In this document: positions 21,962 to 32,300 of the stretch, one piece after another | Numbering within the stretch: the stretch's first letter is position 1 | How the letters are laid out: every line of letters begins with the position of its first letter | NCBI GenBank assembly: GCA_963932145.1 | Contig: OZ010593.1 | Location: 33,789,255-33,853,254, forward strand | Direction: 5' to 3' | From: Acanthosepion lycidas | Lineage: Eukaryota > Mollusca > Cephalopoda > Sepiida > Sepiidae | Length of the DNA: 64,000 nucleotides | Position numbers and translations under genes: made by a program | Notes under the pieces: generated by a model | What the model saw: only the letters and a program-made list of their open reading frames with translations | Databases searched by the model: none | What the model was told of the DNA's origin: nothing

Positions 21962-21966
<5 letters not shown>
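21896..21966 (+). mobile_element. Palindromic mariner-type MITE, right end replaced by (TA)n
   Basis: It starts GGTTGGTGCAAAAATAATGA like the two complete copies at 24.5 and 25.0 kb and is identical through the palindrome centre. The last 29 or so bases of the right arm are missing, and a (TA)n array (21964-22012) takes their place. Another (TA)n array (21850-21894) abuts the left end. Confidence 0.85.
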
Positions 21967-22015
<49 letters not shown>

Positions 22016-22043
22016 AGCAAATATATGGATATACATCCGACAG

Positions 22044-22371
22044 TATGAAGAAAAATATACGGAAAAAACAAACAAAAATCCTTATATGCAATTATGCTGT
22101 TTTAATGTTAATATGTCAACGTCGGACGTTTCGGTCTAATAACAATGACAACGTGACCATGTTTAAACGGAACGCTGATCATATAAAACTTTCAGTTATC
22201 TGTTTGGATAAGTCTTGTTCTTTGTCATGTTGAATTGATGATGTTAATTATATTTTATGAATCTGTCCTGAAGATGGTCTATTAGACCGAAACGTCCGAC
22301 GTTGACATATTAACATTAAAACAGCATAATTGCATATAATGATTTTTGTTTGTTTTTTCCGTATATTTTTC

Positions 22372-22377
<6 letters not shown>
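22044..22377. mobile_element. Foldback element with 98-bp arms and hammerhead motif
   Basis: The arms at 22044-22141 and 22280-22377 are inverted copies, identical except for about one base, around a 138-bp spacer. The right arm ends exactly at a (TA)n array (22375-22415); on the left a (TA)n array ends at 22012, some 30 bp before the arm. A hammerhead-like core straddles the inner edge of the right arm. The left arm carries only the half of it that lies in the arm. Confidence 0.85.
22264..22307 (+). ncRNA. Hammerhead ribozyme-like motif
   Basis: The parts are: TGTC (22264-22267) pairing with GACA (22304-22307); CTGAAGA (22268-22274), allowed by the consensus CUGANGA; a five-pair stem GGTCT/AGACC (22276-22280 with 22284-22288); GAAA (22289-22292); a four-pair stem ACGT (22292-22295) with ACGT (22299-22302); T22303 as expected cleavage base. 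One unpaired T (22275) sits between the core heptamer and the second stem, which departs from the consensus. Confidence 0.5.
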
Positions 22378-22415
<38 letters not shown>

Positions 22416-22419
<4 letters not shown>

Positions 22420-22900
22420 TTTATTTAAAAATATGATTCCAACACGCTACATAAGAGGTCTCATGTTTCAAAACAAGAGCCGAAAACTTCAATATAATTA
22501 TTTGAATTAAATTGAGTTAAAGTAAGCTCTGTTCCATCTTCAAGCGAAATTTTTTTGGGAATAACATTTCTGAAATTTACGTGTTTTAATAGTATATTCA
22601 CAATTGAAATTAAAATTTCCATGCCAACAGCCAGGGCATATTATTTAAAATAGTTAGGGGTGTTGAGTGTTAATAATTTGTATCAGTATAGAGTTACTTT
22701 CATAGATGTCAAGTCAGGGTAAGGTGGGGGTGTCTAAATTTAAAACGGAAGATTTTTCGCCAAGTCTGGTTTACGTGTCTATGGAGATTTATTTATTTAT
22801 TTTATTTTATTTCTTTATGAAAGGGATTTGTGTATATAAAAACTGCCGTAACATTTGTTTTTTGACGACCTATAAAAGTTATTTTATTGTATGCTTGTTT
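22416..22900. other. AT-rich intergenic DNA, no gene seen
   Basis: No motif recognised. It lies directly downstream (minus strand) of the Penelope-like coding end and could be its untranslated tail. Confidence 0.45.
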
Positions 22901-22904
22901 TTAG

Positions 22905-23135
22905 CTAATTATTCAGAGCATAGATCTGATGATGTCGGCAAAAAACCGTTAACTCAGGTCTATTGTTTAATAGATTTTTATTATTTAGAAACTTAATAAT
23001 GTGCAGTTTCTCTTGGAGGCACAAAGGGCATGGGTCATCCCAAGTTTTACAAGTTCTAGTCCTATTTATAATTTTCCATTTTACTTTAGGTGCCCTGTTT
23101 ATTTCCTTGAGATGCAAAAATATTTATATAGGGAT
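22905..23135 (-). pseudogene. Penelope-like element, C-terminal cysteine motif
   Basis: The minus strand reads HLKEINRAPKVKWKIINRT, then CPLCLQEKLHIIKF and LLNNRPELTVFCRHH before a stop. From memory, Penelope-like elements end with W-K-I-I, C-x-L-C-L-x-E-K-x-x-I-I, and L-L-N-x-R-x-E-L-x-x-x-C-R-H, following the GIY-YIG nuclease core. The C-x2-C and C-R-H positions, which form the cysteine/histidine motif of that region, are all present. Only about 70 codons remain and the reverse transcriptase is absent. Opposite orientation to the other Penelope-like end at 17.3 kb. Confidence 0.78.
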
Positions 23136-23299
23136 GTCTGATTTCTTTTATTTATATTGTTGAAAGAGCACTTATGCTACCTCCATCTGGCTTTAAATTC
23201 ATTCTTCGTGGACCCAATGTATATCATATTAGTATTAGGACTCATTAGTATTAGGACTCTCAGTGGATGAGATAGTACATTGGTATAACACAGATTTGA

Positions 23300-23333
23300 T
23301 GCAGCATTTATCTTCTGCGCATGTGAAAGGCGT

Positions 23334-23395
<62 letters not shown>

Positions 23396-23425
23396 CTTGA
23401 CACCTTTCAAATGCGCAGACCTCCT
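23300..23425. repeat. (TA)n array at the centre of an inverted repeat
   Basis: CTGCGCATGTGAAAGGCGTCAA on the left (ending at about 23336) is matched by its near-complement on the right (TTGACACCTTTCAAATGCGCAG, to about 23420). The (TA)n core spans 23336-23392. The arms are about 22 bp with three or so mismatches. Confidence 0.85.
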
Positions 23426-23439
23426 GCCATATGTGATAT

Positions 23440-23895
23440 AAAATGGGATGATCAGGATCAAGAATAGTGCAATACTGAAGAAATATAACAACATCACAGG
23501 CATTGAAACCATTCTAGCAAAGATACAATTTAGGTGGGCGGGTCATGTTGCGAGAATTTATGTGCATAGGCTTCCAAAGGAGGTGCTGTATGGACAACTA
23601 CCAAACCCCAAGAGTTCAGTTGGACGTCTATTCTTACGCTACAAAGACAGCTTGAAAAGCAACTTGAAACATCTCAACTTTAATGTAAAAACCTGGGAAG
23701 TCCAAGCATCAAACCGAAAAGATTGGTGTAACACGTGTTCCGTTAAAGGGTTTTGAAGACTGTAAACTGAAGCACCTTGATCAGCTTCGTCAAGCTCTGA
23801 AGCAGAGACACCATCAAAATCCTACTTCAATAAATGGCATCTGTCATTTTGGGTATATCGCCCGCATGCGATACTAATCGCACTTAAAAGCACAA
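23440..23895 (+). pseudogene. LINE ORF2 C-terminal end
   Basis: The plus frame reads GIETILAKIQFRWAGHVARI, then RLPKEVLYGQL and RYKDSLKSNLKHLNFNVKTW (23505-23700). A frame change follows, after which come RHHQNPTSINGICHF and SHLKAQ (to about 23895). This is the C-terminus of a widespread invertebrate non-LTR retrotransposon ORF2, normally W-A-G-H-V-x-R-M, L-P-K-x-x-L-Y-G-x-L, Y-K-D-x-L-K, W-E-x-x-A-x-D-R, then a small zinc finger. The upstream reverse transcriptase is missing; the preserved part starts soon after the (TA)n palindrome at 23.36 kb. Confidence 0.82.
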
Positions 23896-24394
23896 ATGAA
23901 ATATGTCTTTCCCGTAACTGATTTTCTCCTCAAAATAGACACTGCTATCATGCATAAGTTTTAAACGAAAGGCACCATCCACTGCTGACTCTCATTTGTC
24001 CTTCACTACAGAAGAGTACATTATAACAAACAGATTGTTTTTTTTATATATAGCTTGTACACTGCGTCATTTCAGTTCTGCATATCCTTTATTTCGTAAC
24101 TATTTTACAAGTCAAAGTGCAGTACATGTCTCCTTAGATAATTATTACTGAATTGTAACTCACAAGATTGTCTAGAATACAATATATACTTTAGAATACA
24201 CTGACAGAAAACTAAATTTCAATATATACGTTTTTGTTTTAGTTGTCTTAAATGTTTGATAGAAAATCTATGAAACTACTCGTCATTATGCAATAAGTTA
24301 TGTCCAACATAATCTATTATTTTGAATTCGCTCTATTATTTTTATATTACTATTTATAATATATTATTTATTATATTTATAATATATTATAATA

Positions 24395-24398
<4 letters not shown>
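23896..24398. other. AT-rich intergenic DNA, no gene seen
   Basis: No recognisable feature; it becomes almost pure A/T toward the (TA)n array. Confidence 0.5.

Positions 24399-24449
<51 letters not shown>
24399..24449. repeat. (TA)n microsatellite
   Basis: A pure TA array within a wider run of A/T-only sequence (about 24340-24482) that leads up to the next MITE. Confidence 0.97.
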
Positions 24450-24455
<6 letters not shown>

Positions 24456-24485
24456 GTTATATATATTATATTATATATTATATTA

Positions 24486-24580
24486 GGTTGGTGCAAAAAT
24501 AATGACGTAGTAATGTCGTTTTTTGACGTAAAAAATACGTCAAAAAACGACATTATCACGTCATTATTTTTGCACCAACC
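24486..24580. mobile_element. Palindromic mariner-type MITE, complete
   Basis: A near-perfect palindrome of 95 bp. It begins GGTTGGTGCAAAAATAATGA and ends with the complement, ATTTTTGCACCAACC. It is bounded by TA on both sides, the target site of mariner elements. The end sequence closely resembles the human MADE1/Hsmar2 terminal repeat (GGTTGGTGCAAAAGTAATTG), a similarity known for this mariner group. It has no coding capacity and needs transposase from elsewhere. Confidence 0.92.
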
Positions 24581-25013
24581 TAACATATTTACATTCTATT
24601 ATTTATATTATATTTATTATTTTAAATTCTTCTTAAAAATATTGGATGAAATCTATGTAATTAAATGAAAACGGAATTGATCAATTCTGCAGACAAAATA
24701 TCAAATCTTAAAAACTATATTATTTGACCTTCTTAAGATTTTTGTAACAACCTGTCATCATTCATCCTTTAACAATCTTTAATTTCCCTTTCCATGTGGA
24801 GCTACTTAGCCAAAACATTCCCGTCTAAAAATACTTTCCAGTAGATAAATATGTTAATATTTGATATGGAGGAATGGGCCATAATATTAGAAGTTCACTG
24901 TGTCAGACACGATGAGCGGATTTTAACACGCACACCTGAAAAAAGCCCATAAAATAACGATCGAAACGTTGAGATAAAATATCCTACATTTAAGAATCCA
25001 ATTGAAAGTATTA
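24581..25013. other. AT-rich intergenic DNA, decayed ribozyme-like string only
   Basis: CCTGAAAAAAGCCC followed by CGATCGAAACGTTGAG near 24,935-24,975 resembles the core region of the foldback elements at 12.3 and 22.2 kb, but the core heptamer is altered and no central stem forms. Confidence 0.4.
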
Positions 25014-25107
25014 GGTTGGTGCAAAAATAATGACGTAATAATGTCGTTTTTTGACGTTAAAATAGGTAAAAAAACGACATTATTACGTCATTATTTTTGC
25101 ACCAACC
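25014..25107. mobile_element. Palindromic mariner-type MITE, complete
   Basis: A 94-bp palindrome flanked by TA. The outer 40 bp of each arm match the 24.5-kb copy except for isolated bases; the centre differs slightly. It lies 433 bp from that copy. Confidence 0.92.
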
Positions 25108-25109
25108 TA

Positions 25110-25244
25110 ATATAAATAAAATGCTAATTTTTACCTGACAGTAATGGGGTCGATACAAACCTTCGAATGTTAACATTTAAATATATTTTTCATAATTTTG
25201 TTTTTGTTTCGGCATTCAAAATGCCAAACATTTTTAAGGACATT

Positions 25245-25287
<43 letters not shown>

Positions 25288-25690
25288 CACCTGTTGGAAG
25301 TCCCAAACATACAAGCACAGTTCATATCTTGAGAAAAGGTTAGCTCTTTTAATTTTCTGTTTGTTTATAGCTCTCTTTTGTCTAAGTGGAAGCAACAAAA
25401 ACTCAACCATCTTCCGCATGCCCTAGTTCATTCTTTATGATCCAACATAAGTGCAGGTCAAAAAGATCTTTTATAATAATAATATTTAGAGATCACATCT
25501 GATTGGCTGATAAAAGTCATTAGAAAAATAGAAATAGTCTACAAAGAAAAAATTCTTTAGTAAGAAAAATAATTACTTACAAAGAAAGTTTCACAAAGTA
25601 AAATTGTTATAAAAAACTGTAAAATTCTAAGAAATTCAACATCCATATTAAAAGAAAAAGGAACTGGGAACGGGTTATAACGCGAATCGT
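25110..25690. other. AT-rich intergenic DNA with (AAT)n
   Basis: Contains an (AAT)n array at 25246-25286 (about 13-14 units). No gene seen. Confidence 0.6.
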
Positions 25691-25782
25691 GGGGCACCTC
25701 AAGGCGGTGTAATTGTTAGCAAGCTTGGCTCGCTAGAACAATTACGACTGAGTAGTGAGTTCGATCCTCACTGGGTAGCCCC
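25691..25782 (+). pseudogene. tRNA-like sequence (probable SINE head)
   Basis: The 92-nt stretch begins GGGGCACC and ends GGTAGCCCC, giving an acceptor-like stem. It contains GTGAG-TTCGATC-CTCAC (25757-25773 region), a perfect five-pair T arm with a canonical seven-base T loop and polymerase III B box. In place of a normal anticodon arm is an eight-pair hairpin, TAATTGTT with AACAATTA. The length would fit a long-variable-arm tRNA, but the middle does not fold properly, so a tRNA-derived SINE is more likely. Octopus and squid are known to carry tRNA-derived SINEs; I cannot assign this to one of them. Confidence 0.5.
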
Positions 25783-25897
25783 TAATTTCGACCTTGTGCC
25801 ACGTCTAAGCTACGCTTGGAAAATAACTATAACGCGCTTCGTAGCGCTTATAATATAAGGAATGCAGCAGCTGCTTGCCGTGACGCCTGCATTCAGT

Positions 25898-26149
25898 GAG
25901 TTATGTACCATGCATGATACACGCTTAGGCGATCATCTATCTTTCAATACACGACTGACGAGGCATATTTTTTTCAGCAGTAGTAATTTCTTTTTGCAGC
26001 AGACCAGTTGCCATTCAAGGCTATAAAACCCGGTCTGTCCTGCTATATACCCATAGCTGGTGGTGGTGGGGATTCGTAACTTTTCCAAAGGTATTAATTA
26101 GCACGTAAGTGAATATAATGAATTCGACTGGAATTCGAACTCGGCTCTC
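25898..26149 (+). repeat. Interspersed repeat M1, copy 2
   Basis: Homologous to 19808-20050. It ends with GAACTCGGCTCTCCGATT, a phrase that also appears near 15,363 next to the 5S-like sequence. It follows the tRNA-like head by about 115 bp, so head and M1 may form one composite element; copy 1 lacks the head. Confidence 0.7.
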
Positions 26150-26955
26150 CGATTCCACAATCCGAGACGCCCGCATTACTTAATCGAAAAACTGACTCCA
26201 AACGGCCTCCGGTATTTACCAAACCTACCCACAAGGCAGGATGTGGCACAATGCCGGTTTTTACGTGGAGCAATTCCGAGTCCGAAGGCTCGGGCAAAAA
26301 TACCGCTAGACCCATTAGACACAGGTTTGGGTTTGTCTACTTCCACAGAAGAGACTTTGAGTTCCGAAGGCAGAGAGTTCGACAAGTCTGCCGCAAGCCT
26401 GACAGCAAACCGCCTGATTTCAAACGGGTCATATTTACCAAGCCTCCACACAAGGCAGGATGTTGCACAAGGCCGGTTTTTACGTGGGGTGATTCCGAGC
26501 CTGTAGAGGCGGGTAAAAATTTCCCGGAGACACCGCATACACAGGGGAGTTTGTCTACCTACCCAGATGATACTCTGCGTGTAGGCATTTCCTCGTTTGA
26601 GTTCCTCTCTGTCCGAAGGCCGCGTGTTCAACAAGTCTACCGCGAGCTTGGCAGCAAACTGCCTGACTCCAAACGTCGTCTGGTATGTAACAAACCTCCT
26701 CACGAGGTAGGATGTAGCACAAGGACGATTTTTTCGTGGGGCGATTCCGAACCCGGAGGCTTAGGCAAAAATTCTGCGTAGACCCCGCATACACGGGGTC
26801 AGGTTTATCTGCCTCTCCAGGCGAGACTCGACCCGTAGGCAGAGTCTCGTCTGAGTACCTCTCTGTCCGAAGGCAGAGAGTTCAACGTCACCCGCGACCT
26901 GGCAGCGAACTGCCTAACTCCGAATGGCCTCTCCTTTCTTACCTCTGACCTGCAG
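26150..26955 (+). repeat. GC-rich repeat M2, about three tandem copies
   Basis: The anchor AGG(C/T)AGGATGT(G/T/A)GCACA recurs at about 26233, 26453 and 26706, giving periods of about 220 and 253 bp. Each unit contains an ATTCCGA(G/A)(T/C)C string, a GGC(A/G/T)AAAA string, a GTTT(G/A)TCT(A/G)C string and CCGAAGGC(A/C)G(A/C)G(A/T)GTTC. Long open frames on both strands (for example 26251-26781 plus and 26176-26703 minus) come from the GC-rich repeat itself and have no domain. The same family occurs inverted at 12.1-12.75 kb. The block ends some 70 bp before the polypurine tract of the neighbouring gypsy fossil and might lie inside its terminal repeat. Confidence 0.75.
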
Positions 26956-27009
26956 CTCTTTATTTATATTTATGGAATAGTTCATATAGTCACTGGGGAT
27001 GGGGTACTA

Positions 27010-27970
27010 TTTACTCCACAACATCTTCCCTTTTGAGATTAATATTTTTTATAAATATTTTATTTTTTATTAGTATTGCTATTGCCCCACCTGTTCCTGG
27101 AGAGTTCGCCTTTGTAGAGTTTGCGTCGCAGATTCACTTCCAGTTTAAAGTAGGCATTTTTTTTGTTGTCCGGAACTTGTCCTTGTAGTTTCTACGACTT
27201 GTTATGATGCTAGCACATCGAAAACATTCATAAACCATTTTTATCGGTTCTTCCAATGTTTCAGGTCTTTCATTGATGAACCTTTTTTTAGCTGATTATG
27301 GTACCTTTTATGGTACCTTTTATGTTCAAATCGTTTCACTTTTACCATGTAAATCAATTCCTTGATACTTGCTGATATTATAGTGTCTTCCCATCATTAT
27401 ATGCACTTTATCCAACCTTGAAACTTTTGGTGTCGTTTTTGTTATCCGTTAGTGTTTTTTTGACTTGGTAAAAACATTTCAAACACCAATTCTACTTTTC
27501 GAACGACATGCCTGGTTAGATATTACACACTGAACTCTCAGACAATTTTGAAGTTCATCCTCATCTACTTTCTCAAGATTTGTTTCCTTCAATGTTCTTT
27601 TGAACGTTCCCACAATCCGTTCCGCTCGCAAGTTTAACCTTGGGTGATACGGTGGGACCGTAATATGCTCAATGGAGAACGTCTTCGAATTCTTTACCCG
27701 TGAATTGCGTTCCCTTGCCAGAGACTATGGTATCTGGTCTGCCATATCTAGCAAACAGTTCATGCAAGAAATAAATTGTCGCTGAAGTTGTCGGATTTTT
27801 ACACTTATAAATTTCCAGCTATTTAGTGTAAATATCAACTACTACAAGATAATGTGATCCATTCATAGGACCTGTAAAATCTAAATGCAGTCTTGACCAC
27901 AGCGTGTCTGTCTTTGGCTAAGGTTCTGTACTTGTGAAAAGTAATTTTGCTGCCAGAGAACAACGTCTAC
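27010..27970 (-). mobile_element. Ty3/gypsy LTR retrotransposon fossil, integrase end
   Basis: A broken minus-strand relic of the pol 3' end. Recognisable parts, in element order from high to low coordinate, are: the cysteine pair of the H2C2 zinc-binding region (ACRRCSLAAK, about 27,945-27,975); the integrase core start (LHLDFTGPMNG, about 27,860-27,890, and YLVVVDIYTK); the block FLHELFARYGRPDTIVSG (about 27,720-27,780), including the G-T-Q-F-type motif; then the region around the third catalytic residue (27,600-27,700) and weaker C-terminal sequence to about 27,300. A polypurine-like tract followed by a possible terminal-repeat start (TGTTGTGG) lies at 27,016-27,035. By eye there are at least five breaks, so the copy is old. 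The satellite begins directly at its upstream end. Confidence 0.82.
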
Positions 27971-29349
27971 AAGCTTTCACTATTTTTTCAATATCTTGGT
28001 CCATTCTGGAAACTTCTCATCAGAGATTCAGTTCTTGAAATACCAGGATGTCCGTTATGCAAGCTTTCACTATTTTTTCAACATCTTGGTCCATTTTGGT
28101 CAATATACGAAACTTCTAATCAGAGATTCAGTTCTTGAAATACCAGGATGTTCGTTATGCAAGCTTTCACTATTTTTTCAATATCTTGGTCCATTTTGGT
28201 GAATATACGAAACTTCTCATCAGAGATTCAGTTCTTGAAATACCAGGATGTCCGTTATGCAAGCTTTCACTATTTTTTCAATATCTTGGTCCATTTTGGT
28301 CAATATACGAAACTTCTCATCAGAGATTCAGTTCTTGAAATACCAGGATTCCCGTTATGCAAGCTTTCACTATTTTTTCAATATCTTGGTCCATTTTGGT
28401 CAATATACGAAACTTCTCATCAGATATTCAGTTCTTGAAATACCAGGATGTCCGATATGCAAGGTTTCACTATTTTTTCAATATCTTGGTCCATTTTGGT
28501 CAATATACGAAACTTCTCATCAGAGATTCAGTTCTTGAAATACCAGGATGTCCGTTATGCAAGCTTTCACTATTTTTTCAATATCTTGGTCCATTTTGGA
28601 CAATATACGAAACTTCGCATCAGAGATTCAGTTCTTGAAATACCAGGATGTCCGTTATGCAAGCTTTCACTATTTTTTCAATATCTTGGTCCATTTTGGT
28701 CAATATACGAAACTTCTCATCAGAGATTCAGTTCTTGAAATACCAGGATTCCCGTTATGCAAGCTTTCACTATTTTTTCAATATCTTGGTCCATTTTGGA
28801 CAATATACGAAACTTCTCATCAGAGATTCAGTTCTTGAAATACCAGGATTCCCGTTATGCAAGCTTTCACTATTTTTTCAATATCTTGGTCCATTTTGGT
28901 CAATATATGAAACTTCTCATCAGAGATTCAGTTCTTGAAATACCAGGATGTCCGTTATGCAAGCTTTCACTATTTTTTCAATATCTTGGTCCATTTTGGT
29001 CAATATACGAAACTTCTCATCAGAGATTCAGTTCTTGAAATACCAGGATGTCCGTTATGCAAGCTTTCACTATTTTTTCAATATCTTGGTCCATTTTGGA
29101 CAATATACGAAACTTCTCATCAGAGATTCAGTTCTTGAAATACCAGGATGTCCGTTATGCAAGCTTTCACTATTTTTTCAATATCTTGGTCCATTTTGGT
29201 CAATATACAAAACTTCTCATCAGAGATTCAGTTCTTGAAATACCAGGATTCCCGTTATGCAAGCTTTCACTATTTTTTCAATATCTTGGTCCATTTTGGT
29301 CAATATACGAAACTTCTCATCAGAGATTCAGTTCTTGAAATGCCAGGAT

Positions 29350-32300
29350 GTCCGTTATGCAAGCTTTCACTATTTTTTCAATATCTTGGTCCATTTTGGT
29401 CAATATACGAAACTTCTCATCAGAGATTCAGTTCTTGAAATACCAGGATGTCCGTTATGCAAGCTTTCACTATTTTTTCAATATCTTGGTCCATTTTGGT
29501 CAATATACGAAACTTCTCATCAGAGATTCAGTTCTTGAAATACCAGGATGTCCGTTATGCAAGCTTTCACTATTTTTTCAATATCTTGATCCATTTTGGT
29601 CAATATACGAAACTTCTCATCAGAGATTCAGTTCTTGAAATACCAGGATGTCCGTTATGCAAGCTTTCACTATTTTTTCAATATCTTGGTCCATTTTGGT
29701 CAATATACGAAACTTCTCATCAGAGATTCAGTTCTTGAAATACCAGGATGTCCGTTATGCAAGCTTTCACTATTTTTTCAATATCTTGGTCCATTTTGCT
29801 CAATATACGAAACTTCTCATCAGAGATTCAGTTCTTGAAATACCAGGATGTCCGTTATGCAAGCTTTCACTATTTTTTCAATATTTTGGTCCATTTTGGT
29901 CAATATACGAAACTTCTCATCAGAGATTCAGTTCTTGAAATACCAGGATGTCCGTTATGCAAGCTTTCACTATTTTTTCAATATCTTGGTCCATTTTGGT
30001 CAATATACGAAACTTCTCATCAGAGATTCAGTTCTTGAAATACCAGGATTCCCGTTATGCAAGCTTTCACTATTTTTTCAATATCTTGGTCCATTTTGGT
30101 CAATATACGAAACTTCTCATCAGAGATTCAGTTCTTGAAATACCAGGATGTCCGTTATGCAAGCTTTCACTATTTTTTCAATATCTTGGTCCATTTTGGT
30201 CAATATACGAAACTTCTCATCAGAGATTCAGTTCTTGAAATACCAGGATGTCCGTTATGCAAGCTTTGACTATTTTTTCAATATCTTGGTCCATTTTGGT
30301 CAATATACGAAACTTCTCATCAGAGATTCAGTTCTTGAAATACCAGGATGTCCGTTATGCAAGCTTTCACTATTTTTTCAATATCTTGGTCCATTTTGGT
30401 CAATATACGAAACTTCTCATCAGAGATTCAGTTCTTGAAATACCAGGATGTCCGTTATGCAAGCTTTCACTATTTTTTCAATATCTTGGTCCATTTTGGT
30501 CAATATACGAAACTTCTCATCAGAGATTCAGTTCTTGAAATACCAGGATTCCCGTTATGCAAGCTTTCACTATTTTTTCAATATCTTGGTCCATTTTGGT
30601 CAATATACGAAACTTCTCATCAGAGATTCAGTTCTTGAAATACCAGGATGTCCGTTATGCAAGCTTTCACTATTTTTTCAATATCTTGGTCCATTTTGGT
30701 CAATATACGAAACTTCTCATCAGAGATTCAGTTCTTGAAATACCAGGATGTCCGTTATGCAAGCTTTCACTATTTTTTCAATATCTAGTTCCATTTTGGT
30801 CAATATACGAAACTTCTCATCAGAGATTCAGTTCTTGAAATACCAGGATGTCCGTCATGCAAGCTTTCACTATTTTTTAAATATCTTGGTCCATTTTGGT
30901 CAATATACGAAACTTCTCATCAGAGATTCAGTTCTTGAAATACCAGGATGTCCGTTATGCAAGCTTTCACTATTTTTTCAATATCTTGGTCCATTTTGGT
31001 CAATATACGAAACTTCTCATCAGAGATTCAGTTCTTGAAATACCAGGATGTCCGTTATGCAAGCTTTCACTATTTTTTCAATATCTTGGTCCATTTTGGT
31101 CAATATACGAAACTTCTCATCAGAGATTCAGTTCTTGAAATACCAGGATGTCCGTTATGCAAGCTTTCACTATTTTTTCAATATCTTGGTCCATTTTGGT
31201 CAATATACGAAACTTCTCATCAGAGATTCAGTTCTTGAAATACCAGGATGTCCGTTATGCAAGCTTTCACTATTTTTTCAATATCTTGGTCCATTTTGGT
31301 CAATATACGAAACTTCTCATCAGAGATTCAGTTCTTGAAATACCAGGATTCCCGTTATGCAAGCTTTCACTATTTTTTCAATATCTTGGTCCATTTTGGT
31401 CAATATACGAAACTTCTCATCAGAGATTCAGTTCTTGAAATACCAGGATGTCCGTTATCCAAGCTTTCACTATTTTTTCAATATCTTGGTCCATTTTGGT
31501 CAATATACGAAACTTCTCATCAGAGATTCAGTTCTTGAAATACCAGGATGTCCGTCAGGCAAGCTTTCACTATTTTTTCAATATCTTGGTCCATTTTGGT
31601 AAATATACGAAACTTCTCATCAGAGATTCAGTTCTTGAAATACCAGGATGTCCGTTATGCAAGCTTTCACTATTTTTTAAATATCTTGGTCCATTTTGGT
31701 CAATATACGAAACTTCTCATCAGAGATTCAGTTCTTGAAATACCAGGATTCCCGTTATGCAAGCTTTCACTATTTTTTCAATATCTTGGTCCATTTTGGT
31801 CAATATACGAAACTTCTCATCAGAGATTCAGTTCTTGAAATACCAGGATGTCCGTCATGCAAGCTTTCACTATTTTTTCAATATCTTGGTCCATTTTGGT
31901 CAATATACGAAACTTCTCATCAGAGATTCAGTTCTTGAAATACCAGGATGTCCGTTATGCAAGCTTTCACTATTTTTTCAATATCTTGGTCCATTTTGGT
32001 CAATATACGAAACTTCTCATCAGAGATTCAGTTCTTGAAATACCAGGATGTCCGTTATGCAAGCTTTCACTATTTTTTCAATATCTTGGTCCATTTTGGT
32101 CAATATACGAAACTTCTCATCAGAGATTCAGTTCTTGAAATACCAGGATGTCCGTTATGCAAGCTTTCACTATTTTTTCAATATCTTGGTCCATTTTGGT
32201 CAATATACGAAACTTCTCATCAGAGATTCAGTTCTTGAAATACCAGGATGTCCGTTATGCAAGCTTTCACTATTTTTTCAATATCTTGGTCCATTTTGGT

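Noticed and set aside
22920-22960. CTGATGATGTCGG as another hammerhead core
   Set aside because: It is the complement of codons for C-R-H-H-Q in the Penelope-like coding relic, and no GAAA follows at a suitable distance.
24930-24980. CCTGAAAAAAG ... CGATCGAAACG as a hammerhead
   Set aside because: The core heptamer lacks the required G and no central stem forms.
26176-26781. Overlapping 175-176-residue frames on both strands
   Set aside because: They cover a GC-rich tandem repeat, repeat with its period, and show no known domain; the minus-strand and plus-strand frames are mirror shadows.
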